Assembly (NCBI GenBank): GCA_002425245.1
Contig: DILW01000182.1
Coordinates: 1 to 17,279 of the forward strand
From: Betaproteobacteria bacterium UBA5582
GTDB taxonomy: Bacteria; Pseudomonadota; Gammaproteobacteria; Burkholderiales; Rhodocyclaceae
DNA length: 17,279 nt
Direction of reading: 5' to 3'
Part shown: positions 9,709 to 16,211 of the stretch, one piece after another
Numbering within the stretch: the stretch's first letter is position 1
Layout of the letters: every line of letters starts with the position of its first letter
Notes under the pieces: generated by a model
What the model saw: only the letters and a program-made list of their open reading frames with translations
Databases searched by the model: none
What the model was told of the DNA's origin: nothing
Translations under genes and position numbers: made by a program

Positions 9709-10557
9709 ATGACCCATGCAGCAACGTTCAAGATCCTTGAGGATATCGCCAGGGATTTGTCGGGCAAGGAAATCACCTTCCCGACCTTCCTCGACATCAC
9801 CTTCCAGGTGCGCACGGCGCTCAAGGACCCGAACCTGAACGTCGACCAGCTGGCCAAGCTGGTCGGTGCCGAGCCGCTGATGAGCACCAAGATCATCCGC
9901 ATGGCCAATTCGGTGGCGCTCAACCCGTCCGGGCGCGAGGTTGCCGACGTCAAGAACGGCATCATCCGGGTCGGCATGGAGGCGGTGCGCACGGTCTCCT
10001 TTGCCGTGGCCATGGAGCAGTTGCTGCGTTCCAAGCAGATGCAGCCGTTCGAGGTGATCTCCAAGCGCCTGTGGGAACATACCGCCCATGTCGCGGCGCT
10101 GGCCCGGGTGCTGGCGCGCAAGATCGCCCGGATCAACGGCGACGAGGCGATGTTCACCGGGCTGGTGCACGACATCGGCGTCTTCTACCTGATGTCGCGC
10201 GCCGCCGGCTTCCCCGAGCTGATCGCCGACAAGGCCGAGCTGCATGCGCTGCTGGTCGGCTGGCACGACAACATCGGCCATGCCCTGCTGACCGCGCTGG
10301 GCTCGCCCGCGTCGGTGCTGGAGGCGGTGCTGGAGCACGAGAACGACCGCGAGATCAAGGAAATCCGCACCCTGCCGGACGTCCTCTACGTGGCCAACAA
10401 GATCGCCAACCGCACCTCGTGCTGGCGCGATCCGGCCTACGATGCCGGAGTCGATACCTCGATGCTCGATACCCTGTTCGACGCCGACACCCTGGCCGCC
10501 ATCGTCGCCGAGTCGGAAGAGGAAGTCGCCTCGCTGAAGAAGGCGCTCAGCACCTGA
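9709..10557 (+). CDS. HDOD-domain signalling protein
   Basis: 282 residues. An HDOD domain covers about 20-215: the start ITFPTFLDITFQVRTALKDPN, then LAKLVGAEPLMSTKIIRMANS, and later LEAVLEHEND. HDOD domains are HD-hydrolase relatives found in bacterial signalling proteins and are usually thought to be non-catalytic. This copy keeps H127, an HDIG at 154-157 and H186/H191, so an enzymatic role cannot be dismissed. No other domain is attached; the C-terminus is helical and acidic. The ATG at 9709 has GAGGT upstream. It follows ssb by 21 bp and may be in the same transcript. It converges on rfaE2. Confidence 0.88.
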   Translation: MTHAATFKILEDIARDLSGKEITFPTFLDITFQVRTALKDPNLNVDQLAKLVGAEPLMSTKIIRMANSVALNPSGREVADVKNGIIRVGMEAVRTVSFAVAMEQLLRSKQMQPFEVISKRLWEHTAHVAALARVLARKIARINGDEAMFTGLVHDIGVFYLMSRAAGFPELIADKAELHALLVGWHDNIGHALLTALGSPASVLEAVLEHENDREIKEIRTLPDVLYVANKIANRTSCWRDPAYDAGVDTSMLDTLFDADTLAAIVAESEEEVASLKKALST

Positions 10558-10561
10558 GCGC
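10543..10561. terminator. Bidirectional stem-loop over the stops of HDOD and rfaE2 genes
   Basis: A perfect 8-bp inverted repeat (GCGCTCAG / CTGAGCGC) with a CAC loop spans the HDOD stop codon (10555-10557) and the last base of the rfaE2 stop (10561-10563). On the plus strand a T6 run follows 11 bp later (10573-10578), inside the opposing gene. It probably acts on both converging transcripts. Confidence 0.45.
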
Positions 10562-11046
10562 TACAGACGACGGATTTTTTCCAGCAGCGCCGTCGTCGAA
10601 GTCTGGTGGATGAACGGGATGGAATGCACCGTCCCGCCCCAGCCGCGCACCTCGGCGCCGCCGACGATGCGCTCCACCGGCCAGTCGCCGCCCTTGACCA
10701 GGATTTCCGGACGGCAGTCGAGGACGCGCTGCAGCGGCGTGTCCTCGTCGAACCAGGTGACCAGGCTGACACATTCGAGCGCCGCCATCACCGCCAGCCG
10801 GTCGGCCAGCGCATTGACCGGCCGATCATCTCCCTTGCCCAGTCGTTTCACCGAAGCGTCGCTGTTGAGCGCCACCACCATGCTGGTGCCGAGAGCGGCG
10901 GCCTGCGCCAGATAAGTGACATGGCCGCGGTGCAGGATGTCGAAGCAGCCGTTGGTGAATACCAGCGGGCGTGACAGGGCGGCGGCGCGGCGGGCCAGGT
11001 CGGCCGGGGCGCAGATCTTGTTTTCGAAAGCGGGCGCAGGGTTCAT
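10561..11046 (-). CDS. rfaE2: D-glycero-beta-D-manno-heptose 1-phosphate adenylyltransferase
   Basis: 161 residues, the length of a stand-alone nucleotidyltransferase corresponding to the C-terminal half of HldE. It adds AMP to heptose 1-phosphate to make ADP-heptose for the lipopolysaccharide inner core. Visible motifs: TNGCFDILHRGH at 31-42, with the HxGH nucleotide-binding signature (H39, H42); NSDASVKRLGK; and the terminal HQTSTTALLEKI, equivalent to the ISST motif. The kinase partner (RfaE1/HldA) is not here. The ATG at 11046 lies 12 bp past the stop of the B12-binding regulator, so the two are probably cotranscribed. This links an LPS-core gene to that regulator's own promoter. No clear ribosome site is seen, consistent with translational coupling. 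Confidence 0.93.
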   Translation of the reverse strand: MNPAPAFENKICAPADLARRAAALSRPLVFTNGCFDILHRGHVTYLAQAAALGTSMVVALNSDASVKRLGKGDDRPVNALADRLAVMAALECVSLVTWFDEDTPLQRVLDCRPEILVKGGDWPVERIVGGAEVRGWGGTVHSIPFIHQTSTTALLEKIRRL

Positions 11047-11058
11047 GACGGTGCTGGT

Positions 11059-11988
11059 TCAGACGGGGGCCGTCATTGTACTGTCCCCGCGCTGCTGGCA
11101 GGTGTGCAGCGCCTGCAAGGCCTCGTCCAGGCTGCGCAACAGCGTCACGCCCGGCTCGGCGGCAGCGCGCTGGACGCCGGCGCCGCCGGCCCACAGACCG
11201 ATGTCGGCGGGGAGCAGGGCGCGCAATTGCTGCAGCAAGGGCGTCACCTGGCGATGCGGAAAGGCGCTGGAAAAGGACAGGGCGACGATTTCGGCCGCGT
11301 GCGCCTGGGCGGCGCGGGCGATTTCGGTGAGCGGCATCTGGCTGCCCAGCGGGATGCACTCGGCACCTTCCAGGGCGAACAGCGCCTCGGCCATCAGCAG
11401 ACCCAGTACATGTTGCTCCTCGGGAACCGTGGTCAGGATGATGCGCGGCTTCGCCTGCCCCCGCGGCAGGGCGGCAATGCTCTGGCGCAGCAGGCGTTTG
11501 CTCAGCTCGGTGAACAGGTGTTCCTCGAATACCTGGATGCGGCCAGCCTCCCAGGCCTGACCGACCTGCCAGGATAGCGGGGCAATGGTGTCCTGGACAA
11601 AACGCTGCAGGCCCTGGCGGGCGATGCGTTGCTGCATGGCCTGGGTGAAGCCCGCTGCGTCGTGCTGGCGGATCAGGTCGAGCAGGCGCTCCAGTTCCTC
11701 GCTGTCGCCGGCCGGCGTTTGCGGCGCCGCGTTGGGCGTGTGGCGCGGCGCCAGTTCGGCCAGCGCCTCGGGTGGCAGCGCGATCAGCTTGCCCGGCCGG
11801 TGGCCGCGGTCCATCAGGCGTTTGATCAGGCGCAGGCGATCCACCTGGTCGGCGCTGTACTGACGCTCGCCCCCGTGGTCGCGGTCGGGCAGGGGAAAGC
11901 CGTAGCGGCGTTCCCAGACCCGCAGCACGTCTTTGGACAAGCCGGTTTCGCGTTCGACCGCGGCGATGTTGAAGCTGGTGGTATTCAT
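11059..11988 (-). CDS. litR: MerR-type B12-binding photoreceptor regulator (CarH/LitR family)
   Basis: 309 residues. The N-terminal winged helix (about 5-75) starts FNIAAVERETGLSKDVLRVW and contains GGERQYS. A four-helix cobalamin module (about 95-175) carries W146-x9-E156-H157, the Wx9EH signature of adenosylcobalamin photoreceptors. A Rossmann domain (about 180-295) carries E191-x-H193-x-x-G196, whose His is the lower cobalt ligand in CarH, and a late AGGAG. Family knowledge: in the dark, AdoCbl-bound tetramers repress; light breaks the Co-C bond and frees the DNA. The residue after W146 is Glu147, where Thermus CarH (from memory) has His132, the second axial ligand of the light state. Start at ATG 11988, with AGGA 6 bp upstream inside an operator dyad; a longer frame has no support. 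It is divergent from folE2, with rfaE2 downstream. Confidence 0.9.
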   Translation of the reverse strand: MNTTSFNIAAVERETGLSKDVLRVWERRYGFPLPDRDHGGERQYSADQVDRLRLIKRLMDRGHRPGKLIALPPEALAELAPRHTPNAAPQTPAGDSEELERLLDLIRQHDAAGFTQAMQQRIARQGLQRFVQDTIAPLSWQVGQAWEAGRIQVFEEHLFTELSKRLLRQSIAALPRGQAKPRIILTTVPEEQHVLGLLMAEALFALEGAECIPLGSQMPLTEIARAAQAHAAEIVALSFSSAFPHRQVTPLLQQLRALLPADIGLWAGGAGVQRAAAEPGVTLLRSLDEALQALHTCQQRGDSTMTAPV

Positions 11989-11990
11989 TA

Positions 11991-12005
11991 TTTGTCCTGA
12001 ACAAA
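11991..12005. promoter_or_regulatory. Operator dyad at the regulator's translation start
   Basis: A 15-bp imperfect palindrome (TTTGTCCTGAACAAA) with the same layout as the perfect one at 12065-12079. It lies 3 bp upstream of the regulator ATG and contains its ribosome site (AGGA on the minus strand). Its right half-site is also the first of the three tandem repeats at 12000-12032. Probably a site of autoregulation. Confidence 0.55.
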
Positions 12006-12032
12006 AGTTAGACAAACTGTTGACATTGCGTT
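12000..12032. promoter_or_regulatory. Three tandem 11-bp repeats, probable LitR/CarH operator
   Basis: Repeats begin at 12000, 12011 and 12022 and each opens with (A/G)ACA; all have T at position 10. The third repeat begins within the folE2 -35 hexamer (TTGACA at 12020-12025). From memory, the Thermus CarH operator is likewise built of three 11-bp direct repeats and overlaps the -35 of its promoter, so binding here would block RNA polymerase in the dark. Confidence 0.65.
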
Positions 12033-12048
12033 CTTTGGTGACTATCTT
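12020..12048 (+). promoter_or_regulatory. Promoter of the folE2 operon
   Basis: Perfect -35 TTGACA at 12020-12025, a 17-bp spacer, and -10 TATCTT (4 of 6) at 12043-12048, so transcription should start near 12055, about 65 bp before the folE2 ATG. The -35 lies inside the tandem-repeat operator, as expected for a light-relieved repressor. Confidence 0.65.
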
Positions 12049-12072
12049 ACGAACAAACGGCAAGTTTGTCTA
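12044..12072 (-). promoter_or_regulatory. Promoter of the LitR-like regulator
   Basis: On the minus strand: -35 TAGACA (5 of 6) at 12067-12072, a 17-bp spacer, and -10 TAAGAT (4 of 6) at 12044-12049. This -10 overlaps the folE2 -10 at 12043-12048 on the other strand, so the two divergent promoters share the same central DNA. The -35 is inside the perfect palindrome at 12065-12079. Confidence 0.55.
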
Positions 12073-12079
12073 GGACAAA
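12065..12079. promoter_or_regulatory. Perfect operator palindrome over the regulator's -35
   Basis: TTTGTC-TAG-GACAAA, a perfect 6-bp dyad with a 3-bp centre. It covers the minus-strand -35 and lies about 10 bp downstream of the expected folE2 transcription start, so one bound protein could affect both promoters. It shares the GACAAA half-site with the tandem repeats. Confidence 0.6.
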
Positions 12080-12119
12080 TTGCCAATCTGTTCCACCTAG
12101 ACCGACTTGGAGAAAACGC

Positions 12120-12920
12120 ATGAATGCCCCGGAAAAAATCTTCCTTCCCGACGTGCAGTCCAGTCCGGATTCCCGCTTGCTCGCCATCCAGAACGTCGGC
12201 GTCAAGGGGCTGCGCTACCCGCTGCAGTTCCAGGCCGCCGACGGTACGGTGCAGGCCACCGTGGCCACCATCGAGATGACCGTCGGTCTGTCGGCCGAAG
12301 TCAAGGGTACGCACATGTCGCGCTTCGTCGAGCTGCTCGAAGCCCGCCGCGGCGTGGTCAGCCAGGATGGCCTGTTCCGTCTGCTGGAAGAAATGCTGAT
12401 GCGCCTGGAGGCGCGCAGCGGCCGTATCGTCATGCGCTTTCCCTGGTTCATCAGCAAGACGGCGCCGGTCTCGGGCGTGGATAGCCTGCTCGATTATGAC
12501 GCCGCCTTCATCGTGGACAAGCAGGAAGGCTGCTACCCGAGCCTGACGGTCGAGATCACCGCGCCGGTGACCAGCCTGTGCCCGTGCTCGAAGAAGATCT
12601 CGGACTACGGCGCCCACAACCAGCGCTCGCACATCACCCTGAGTGCCCGCCTGCGTGCCCAGATGGGGCTGGAAGAACTGGTGCGCATGGCCGAGGAGGA
12701 AGCCTCCTGCGAAGTTTTCGGCCTGCTCAAGCGGCCGGACGAGAAGTGGGTGACCGAACGCGCCTACGACAACCCGAAGTTCGTCGAGGACCTGGTGCGC
12801 GACATCGCCCTGCGCCTGATGAAGGAATCGCGCATCGAGTCGTGGCGCGTGGTTTCCGAGAACTTCGAGTCGATCCACAACCACTCCGCCTACGCGGAAC
12901 TTTCCGGCAGCAACGCCTGA
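12120..12920 (+). CDS. folE2: GTP cyclohydrolase I, type IB (FolE2)
   Basis: 266 residues. It converts GTP to 7,8-dihydroneopterin triphosphate, the first step of tetrahydrofolate and related pterins. It belongs to the tunnelling-fold COG1469 family, which does not depend on zinc as FolE1 does. Visible motifs: AIQNVGVKGLRYPL at 22-35; SLCPCSKKISDYGAHNQRSH at 152-171, containing the metal-site Cys154 and conserved His166; CEVFGLLKRPDEKWVTERAYDNPKFVED; and a C-terminal HNHSAYA. The ATG at 12120 has TTGGAGA 6 bp upstream. It is first in a tightly spaced six-gene operon and divergent from the LitR-like regulator, whose operator overlaps its promoter. No Zur-type palindrome is apparent, so light rather than zinc limitation seems to set its expression here (inference). 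Confidence 0.96.
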   Translation: MNAPEKIFLPDVQSSPDSRLLAIQNVGVKGLRYPLQFQAADGTVQATVATIEMTVGLSAEVKGTHMSRFVELLEARRGVVSQDGLFRLLEEMLMRLEARSGRIVMRFPWFISKTAPVSGVDSLLDYDAAFIVDKQEGCYPSLTVEITAPVTSLCPCSKKISDYGAHNQRSHITLSARLRAQMGLEELVRMAEEEASCEVFGLLKRPDEKWVTERAYDNPKFVEDLVRDIALRLMKESRIESWRVVSENFESIHNHSAYAELSGSNA

Positions 12921-12929
12921 GGAGAAATC

Positions 12930-14246
12930 ATGGACCGGATCAACCGTCAGCGCATCGCCGTCGTCGGCGCCGGCATCTCGGGCCTGGCCAGCGCCTGGCT
13001 GCTGTCGCGCCGCTACGACGTGACCCTGTTCGAGGCCGGCAACTACCTCGGCGGGCATACCAACACCGTCGATGTCACCGTCGATGGCTGCACGCATCCG
13101 GTCGATACCGGTTTCCTGGTTTTCAACGAGCGTACCTATCCCAACCTGATCGCCATGTTCGCCTTGCTCGGGGTCGATTCGGTGGCGACCGAGATGTCGT
13201 TCGCGGTCAGCCTGCGCAAGCCCGAGCTGGAATGGGCGGGCAGCAACCTGGCCACCGTCTTCGGCCAGAAGCGCAATCTGCTGCGCCCGGCCTTCTGGCG
13301 CATGCTCGGCGACATCCTGCGCTTCAACCGCGAAAGCACCGCCTGGCTGCTCACGCATCCCGGCGATTCGCGCAGCCTGGGCGAGTTTCTTGACGCCGGC
13401 GGCTATTCGCGCGAATTCGCCGACTGGTACCTGCTGCCGATGGCGGCCGCGATCTGGTCCTGCCCGACCGGGCAGATGCGCGCCATGCCGCTTGGCCCCT
13501 TCGTCCGTTTCTGCAACAACCACGGCCTGCTGCAGATTTTCGACCGGCCGGCCTGGCGCACCGTCAGCGGCGGCGCCCGGACCTATGTGCGCAAGCTTGC
13601 CGAGCAGCTCGACGACGTCCGTGTCGCCTGCCCGGTCAGCGCCGTCACCCGCGAAGCGGGTGGCCTGCGGGTAACGCATGCGCGCGGCAGCGACCATTAC
13701 GACCAGGTGGTGATGGCCTGCCACAGCGACCAGTCGCTGGCCATCCTCGGCTACACCGCCAGCGACGCCCAGCGCGAGGTGCTGGCGGCGATCCGCTACC
13801 AGCCGAACCGGGCGATCCTGCATACCGATCCGGCACTGCTGCCGCGCCAACGTTCGCTGTGGTCGGCGTGGAACTACTTTGCCGGCGAAGGCGCGCCGGG
13901 CGAGCAGCCAGTCGGCGTTTCCTACCTGATCAACAAGCTGCAGCCGCTGCCGTTCTCGACGCCGGTGGTAGTGACCCTCAACCCGGTCAGCGAGCCGGCG
14001 CCGGACAAGATTCTGGCCGAGTTCGACTATGCCCACCCGGTGTTCGACGCCGCCGCCATTGCCGCCCAGGAAAGGCTGCCCGAGGTCCAGGGCGAGAACG
14101 GCATCTGGCTGGCCGGCGCCTGGGGCAGCTACGGCTTCCACGAGGACGGCCTCAAGTCGGCCTTGCGCGTCGCCAATGCGCTTGGCGTCCAGGCACCCTG
14201 GCAGGGCAGCGTCGCCGAACTGCTGGCCGAAACCGAGACGGCCTGA
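12930..14246 (+). CDS. FAD-dependent amine-oxidase-like protein (UfaD-type candidate)
   Basis: 438 residues. The N-terminal dinucleotide fold RIAVVGAGISGLASAW (8-23) with E35, then GGHTNT at 41-46, belongs to the NAD(P)/FAD amine oxidoreductase family (COG2907). The C-terminal FAD-closing segment WLAGAWGSYGFHEDGLKSAL is at 393-412. Proteins of this type always seem to travel with DUF1365 and a Cfa-like enzyme. In Rhodobacter sphaeroides a related locus under the singlet-oxygen sigma factor makes furan fatty acids, where UfaD desaturates a methylated acyl chain; I believe UfaD belongs to this flavin family but cannot confirm it here. The likely role is therefore oxidation of a phospholipid acyl chain. 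GGAG lies 5 bp before the ATG; 9 bp after folE2 and 7 bp before DUF1365. Confidence 0.88.
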   Translation: MDRINRQRIAVVGAGISGLASAWLLSRRYDVTLFEAGNYLGGHTNTVDVTVDGCTHPVDTGFLVFNERTYPNLIAMFALLGVDSVATEMSFAVSLRKPELEWAGSNLATVFGQKRNLLRPAFWRMLGDILRFNRESTAWLLTHPGDSRSLGEFLDAGGYSREFADWYLLPMAAAIWSCPTGQMRAMPLGPFVRFCNNHGLLQIFDRPAWRTVSGGARTYVRKLAEQLDDVRVACPVSAVTREAGGLRVTHARGSDHYDQVVMACHSDQSLAILGYTASDAQREVLAAIRYQPNRAILHTDPALLPRQRSLWSAWNYFAGEGAPGEQPVGVSYLINKLQPLPFSTPVVVTLNPVSEPAPDKILAEFDYAHPVFDAAAIAAQERLPEVQGENGIWLAGAWGSYGFHEDGLKSALRVANALGVQAPWQGSVAELLAETETA

Positions 14247-14253
14247 GCTCATC

Positions 14254-15024
14254 ATGCGCGGCACGCCCGAACTCTTCCTTGGCCACGTCATGCACCGGCG
14301 CCTGCGACCGGCGGTCAATGCCTTCGTCTATCCGGTGTTCTACCTCCAACTGCCGGTGCGCCGACTGGGCGAGTGCGACTGTGGCATCTTCTCGGTCGAC
14401 CGCCGCAACATCCTCTCGCTGCGCAGCAAGGACCATGGTCCGCGCGACGGTTCGCCGTTGCTGCCGTGGATCACCGGCGTGTTGCGCGAGCACGGCCTGC
14501 CCGACGACGGTGAGATCATGTTGCAGACCTTCCCGCGCGTTTTCGGTTACGTCTTCAACCCGGTCAGCTTCTGGTACTGCCGCGACCGCGCCGGCGCGCT
14601 GATCGCCGTCCTCGCCGAAGTGAACAACACCTTCGGCGGTCATCACAGCTACCTGCTGCACGATCACGGCCGCCCGCTGGCCGACGGTGCCGAACTGCAG
14701 GCCGCCAAGATCTTCCACGTCTCGCCGTTCTGCGAGGTTGAAGGCGGTTATCGCTTCCGCTTCCGCCTGGAGCGGGAGACCCAGGTGGCCCGCATCGACT
14801 ACGCCGACGCTGACGGCGACCTGCTGCTCACCTCGATTTCCGGCCGCCCGCAGGGCTGGCGGGCGGGCAGCCTGTTGCGCAACTTCCTGCGCATGCCGCT
14901 GCTCACGGCCGGCGTCATCTTCCGCATTCACTGGCAGGCGCTCAAATTGTGGCTGAAGGGCGTGCCCTTCGTCGGCGCCAACCCGGGCAACAAGGGCCCG
15001 CTACTTCAGGAGACAAGCAAATGA
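14254..15024 (+). CDS. DUF1365 protein, acyl-chain modification cluster
   Basis: 256 residues. Family pattern is clear: the start LFLGHVMHRRLRPAVNAFVYP, then FGYVFNPVSFWYC at 97-109, EVNNTFGGHHSY at 122-133 and KIFHVSPFCEVEGGYRF at 152-168. No catalytic chemistry is established to my knowledge. The conserved His, Cys and Asn residues suggest an enzyme. It is nearly always found between the FAD protein and the Cfa-like methyltransferase, so it probably acts in the same acyl-chain pathway, perhaps as the oxygen-adding step. The C-terminal part (about 208-240) is hydrophobic and basic, which would suit membrane contact. The ATG at 14254 is chosen because GHVMHRRLRP is the conserved start; the ribosome site is weak, as for a coupled gene. 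The stop overlaps the next start (ATGA). Confidence 0.9.
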   Translation: MRGTPELFLGHVMHRRLRPAVNAFVYPVFYLQLPVRRLGECDCGIFSVDRRNILSLRSKDHGPRDGSPLLPWITGVLREHGLPDDGEIMLQTFPRVFGYVFNPVSFWYCRDRAGALIAVLAEVNNTFGGHHSYLLHDHGRPLADGAELQAAKIFHVSPFCEVEGGYRFRFRLERETQVARIDYADADGDLLLTSISGRPQGWRAGSLLRNFLRMPLLTAGVIFRIHWQALKLWLKGVPFVGANPGNKGPLLQETSK

Positions 15025-16211
15025 ACGAAACCCTGACCCTGCGCGGCGGCCGCCGGCCGGCCCGCGACACCCGGACCGTCTTCGAGTTGCTCGCCGGCTT
15101 GCGCGGCGGCCTGCTCGAAATCCGCCTGGCGGACGGCAGCAATACCCTGTTCGGCGACGGCGACAGCGGCGTCAGCCTGCAGGTGCACGACGAAGCGATG
15201 TTCAGCCGGGTGCTTGCCCGCGGCGACATCGGTCTGGCCGAAGCCTACCTCGACGGCATGTGGGACAGTCCCGACCTGAGCGGCGTGCTGGCGCTGCTGG
15301 CCGGCAACCGGGAGACGCTGCGCCAGGCCGTGTACGGCTCCTGGGGCGCGCTGCTGCTGGCGCGCCTTCGCCACCTGCTCAACCGCAACAGCCGCAGCGG
15401 CAGCCGGCGCAACATCCTCGCCCATTACGACCTGGGCAACGACTTCTACCGCCTGTGGCTGGACCGCACGATGAGCTATTCGGCGGCGATCTATCGCGAC
15501 GCCGACGACGGTAGCCTGGAAAGTGCCCAGCAGGCCAAGTACCGGCGCATCCTCGACCGCCTGCAGGCGCAACCGGGCCAGCAGATTCTGGAAATCGGCT
15601 GCGGCTGGGGTGGCTTCGCCCGCATGGCCTGCGACGACGGGCTGGCGCTCACCGGGCTGACGCTGTCGCCGGCGCAACTCGCGTGGGCGCAGAACCGGGT
15701 GCCGGAGGCTGAGCTCCGCCTGCAGGATTACCGCGATCTGAACGAGCGCTTCGATCATGTCGTCTCGATCGAGATGTTCGAAGCGGTCGGCGAGCGCTGG
15801 TGGCCGACCTATTTCGCCAAGCTGGCCGGCGCGCTCAAGCCCGGCGGGAAAGCCGTGGTGCAGAGCATCACCATCGCCGACGATTTGTTCGCCGACTACC
15901 GCAAGGGGACCGACTTCATCCAGCAGTACATTTTCCCCGGCGGCATGTTGCCCTCGCGCACCGCCTTCCGTGCCGCTGCAGCGCGCCAGGGGCTGGTGGT
16001 GCATGACGAATTTGCCTTCGGTCGCGACTACGCGCGCACCCTGGCCGAGTGGCGGCAGGCCTTCGAGGATAACTGGCCGGCCATCCGCCAGCAAGGCTTC
16101 GACGAGCGTTTCCGTCGCCTGTGGCGTTTCTACCTGGCCTACTGCGAGGCCGGTTTCCTGGCCGGCAACATCGACGTGGTCCAGTTCGAGCTCGCTCATG
16201 CGCCGGCGTAG
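15021..16211 (+). CDS. Cyclopropane-fatty-acid-synthase-family SAM methyltransferase (UfaM-like)
   Basis: 396 residues. Family hallmarks: HYDLGNDFY at 135-143, the SAM-binding EIGCGWGGFA at 191-200, SIEMFEAVG at 249-257, and QQYIFPGGMLPS at 301-312. It would transfer a methyl group from S-adenosylmethionine to the double bond of an acyl chain in membrane phospholipid. Two positions that hold bicarbonate in E. coli Cfa differ: the YSCAYW Cys is Ala155 (YSAAIY), and the LLHTI His is Gln281 (VVQSI); the Glu (E254) is kept. That is more in keeping with a methyl-branching enzyme such as UfaM than with cyclopropane formation (inference). The ATG at 15021 has CAGGAGA upstream. It overlaps DUF1365 by 4 bp and the next gene by 14 bp. 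Confidence 0.9.
   Translation: MNETLTLRGGRRPARDTRTVFELLAGLRGGLLEIRLADGSNTLFGDGDSGVSLQVHDEAMFSRVLARGDIGLAEAYLDGMWDSPDLSGVLALLAGNRETLRQAVYGSWGALLLARLRHLLNRNSRSGSRRNILAHYDLGNDFYRLWLDRTMSYSAAIYRDADDGSLESAQQAKYRRILDRLQAQPGQQILEIGCGWGGFARMACDDGLALTGLTLSPAQLAWAQNRVPEAELRLQDYRDLNERFDHVVSIEMFEAVGERWWPTYFAKLAGALKPGGKAVVQSITIADDLFADYRKGTDFIQQYIFPGGMLPSRTAFRAAAARQGLVVHDEFAFGRDYARTLAEWRQAFEDNWPAIRQQGFDERFRRLWRFYLAYCEAGFLAGNIDVVQFELAHAPA

Noticed and set aside
10826..12004. A 392-codon minus-strand frame overlapping the photoreceptor and rfaE2 genes
   Set aside because: Out-of-frame reading of both genes; the real proteins carry complete motifs in the other frames.
11989..12063. Extended N-terminus for the MerR-type regulator from 12063
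   Set aside because: It would run through both promoters and operators; ATG 11988 has a ribosome site and starts at the usual MerR helix.
12120..12920. Zur control of folE2
   Set aside because: No AT-rich Zur-type palindrome is seen in the upstream region; all visible dyads are the TTTGTC/GACAAA kind.
12042..14318. A 758-codon open frame on the minus strand opposite folE2 and the FAD gene
   Set aside because: It crosses two well-defined genes and the regulatory region; low-complexity, Arg/Gly/His-rich product with no motif.
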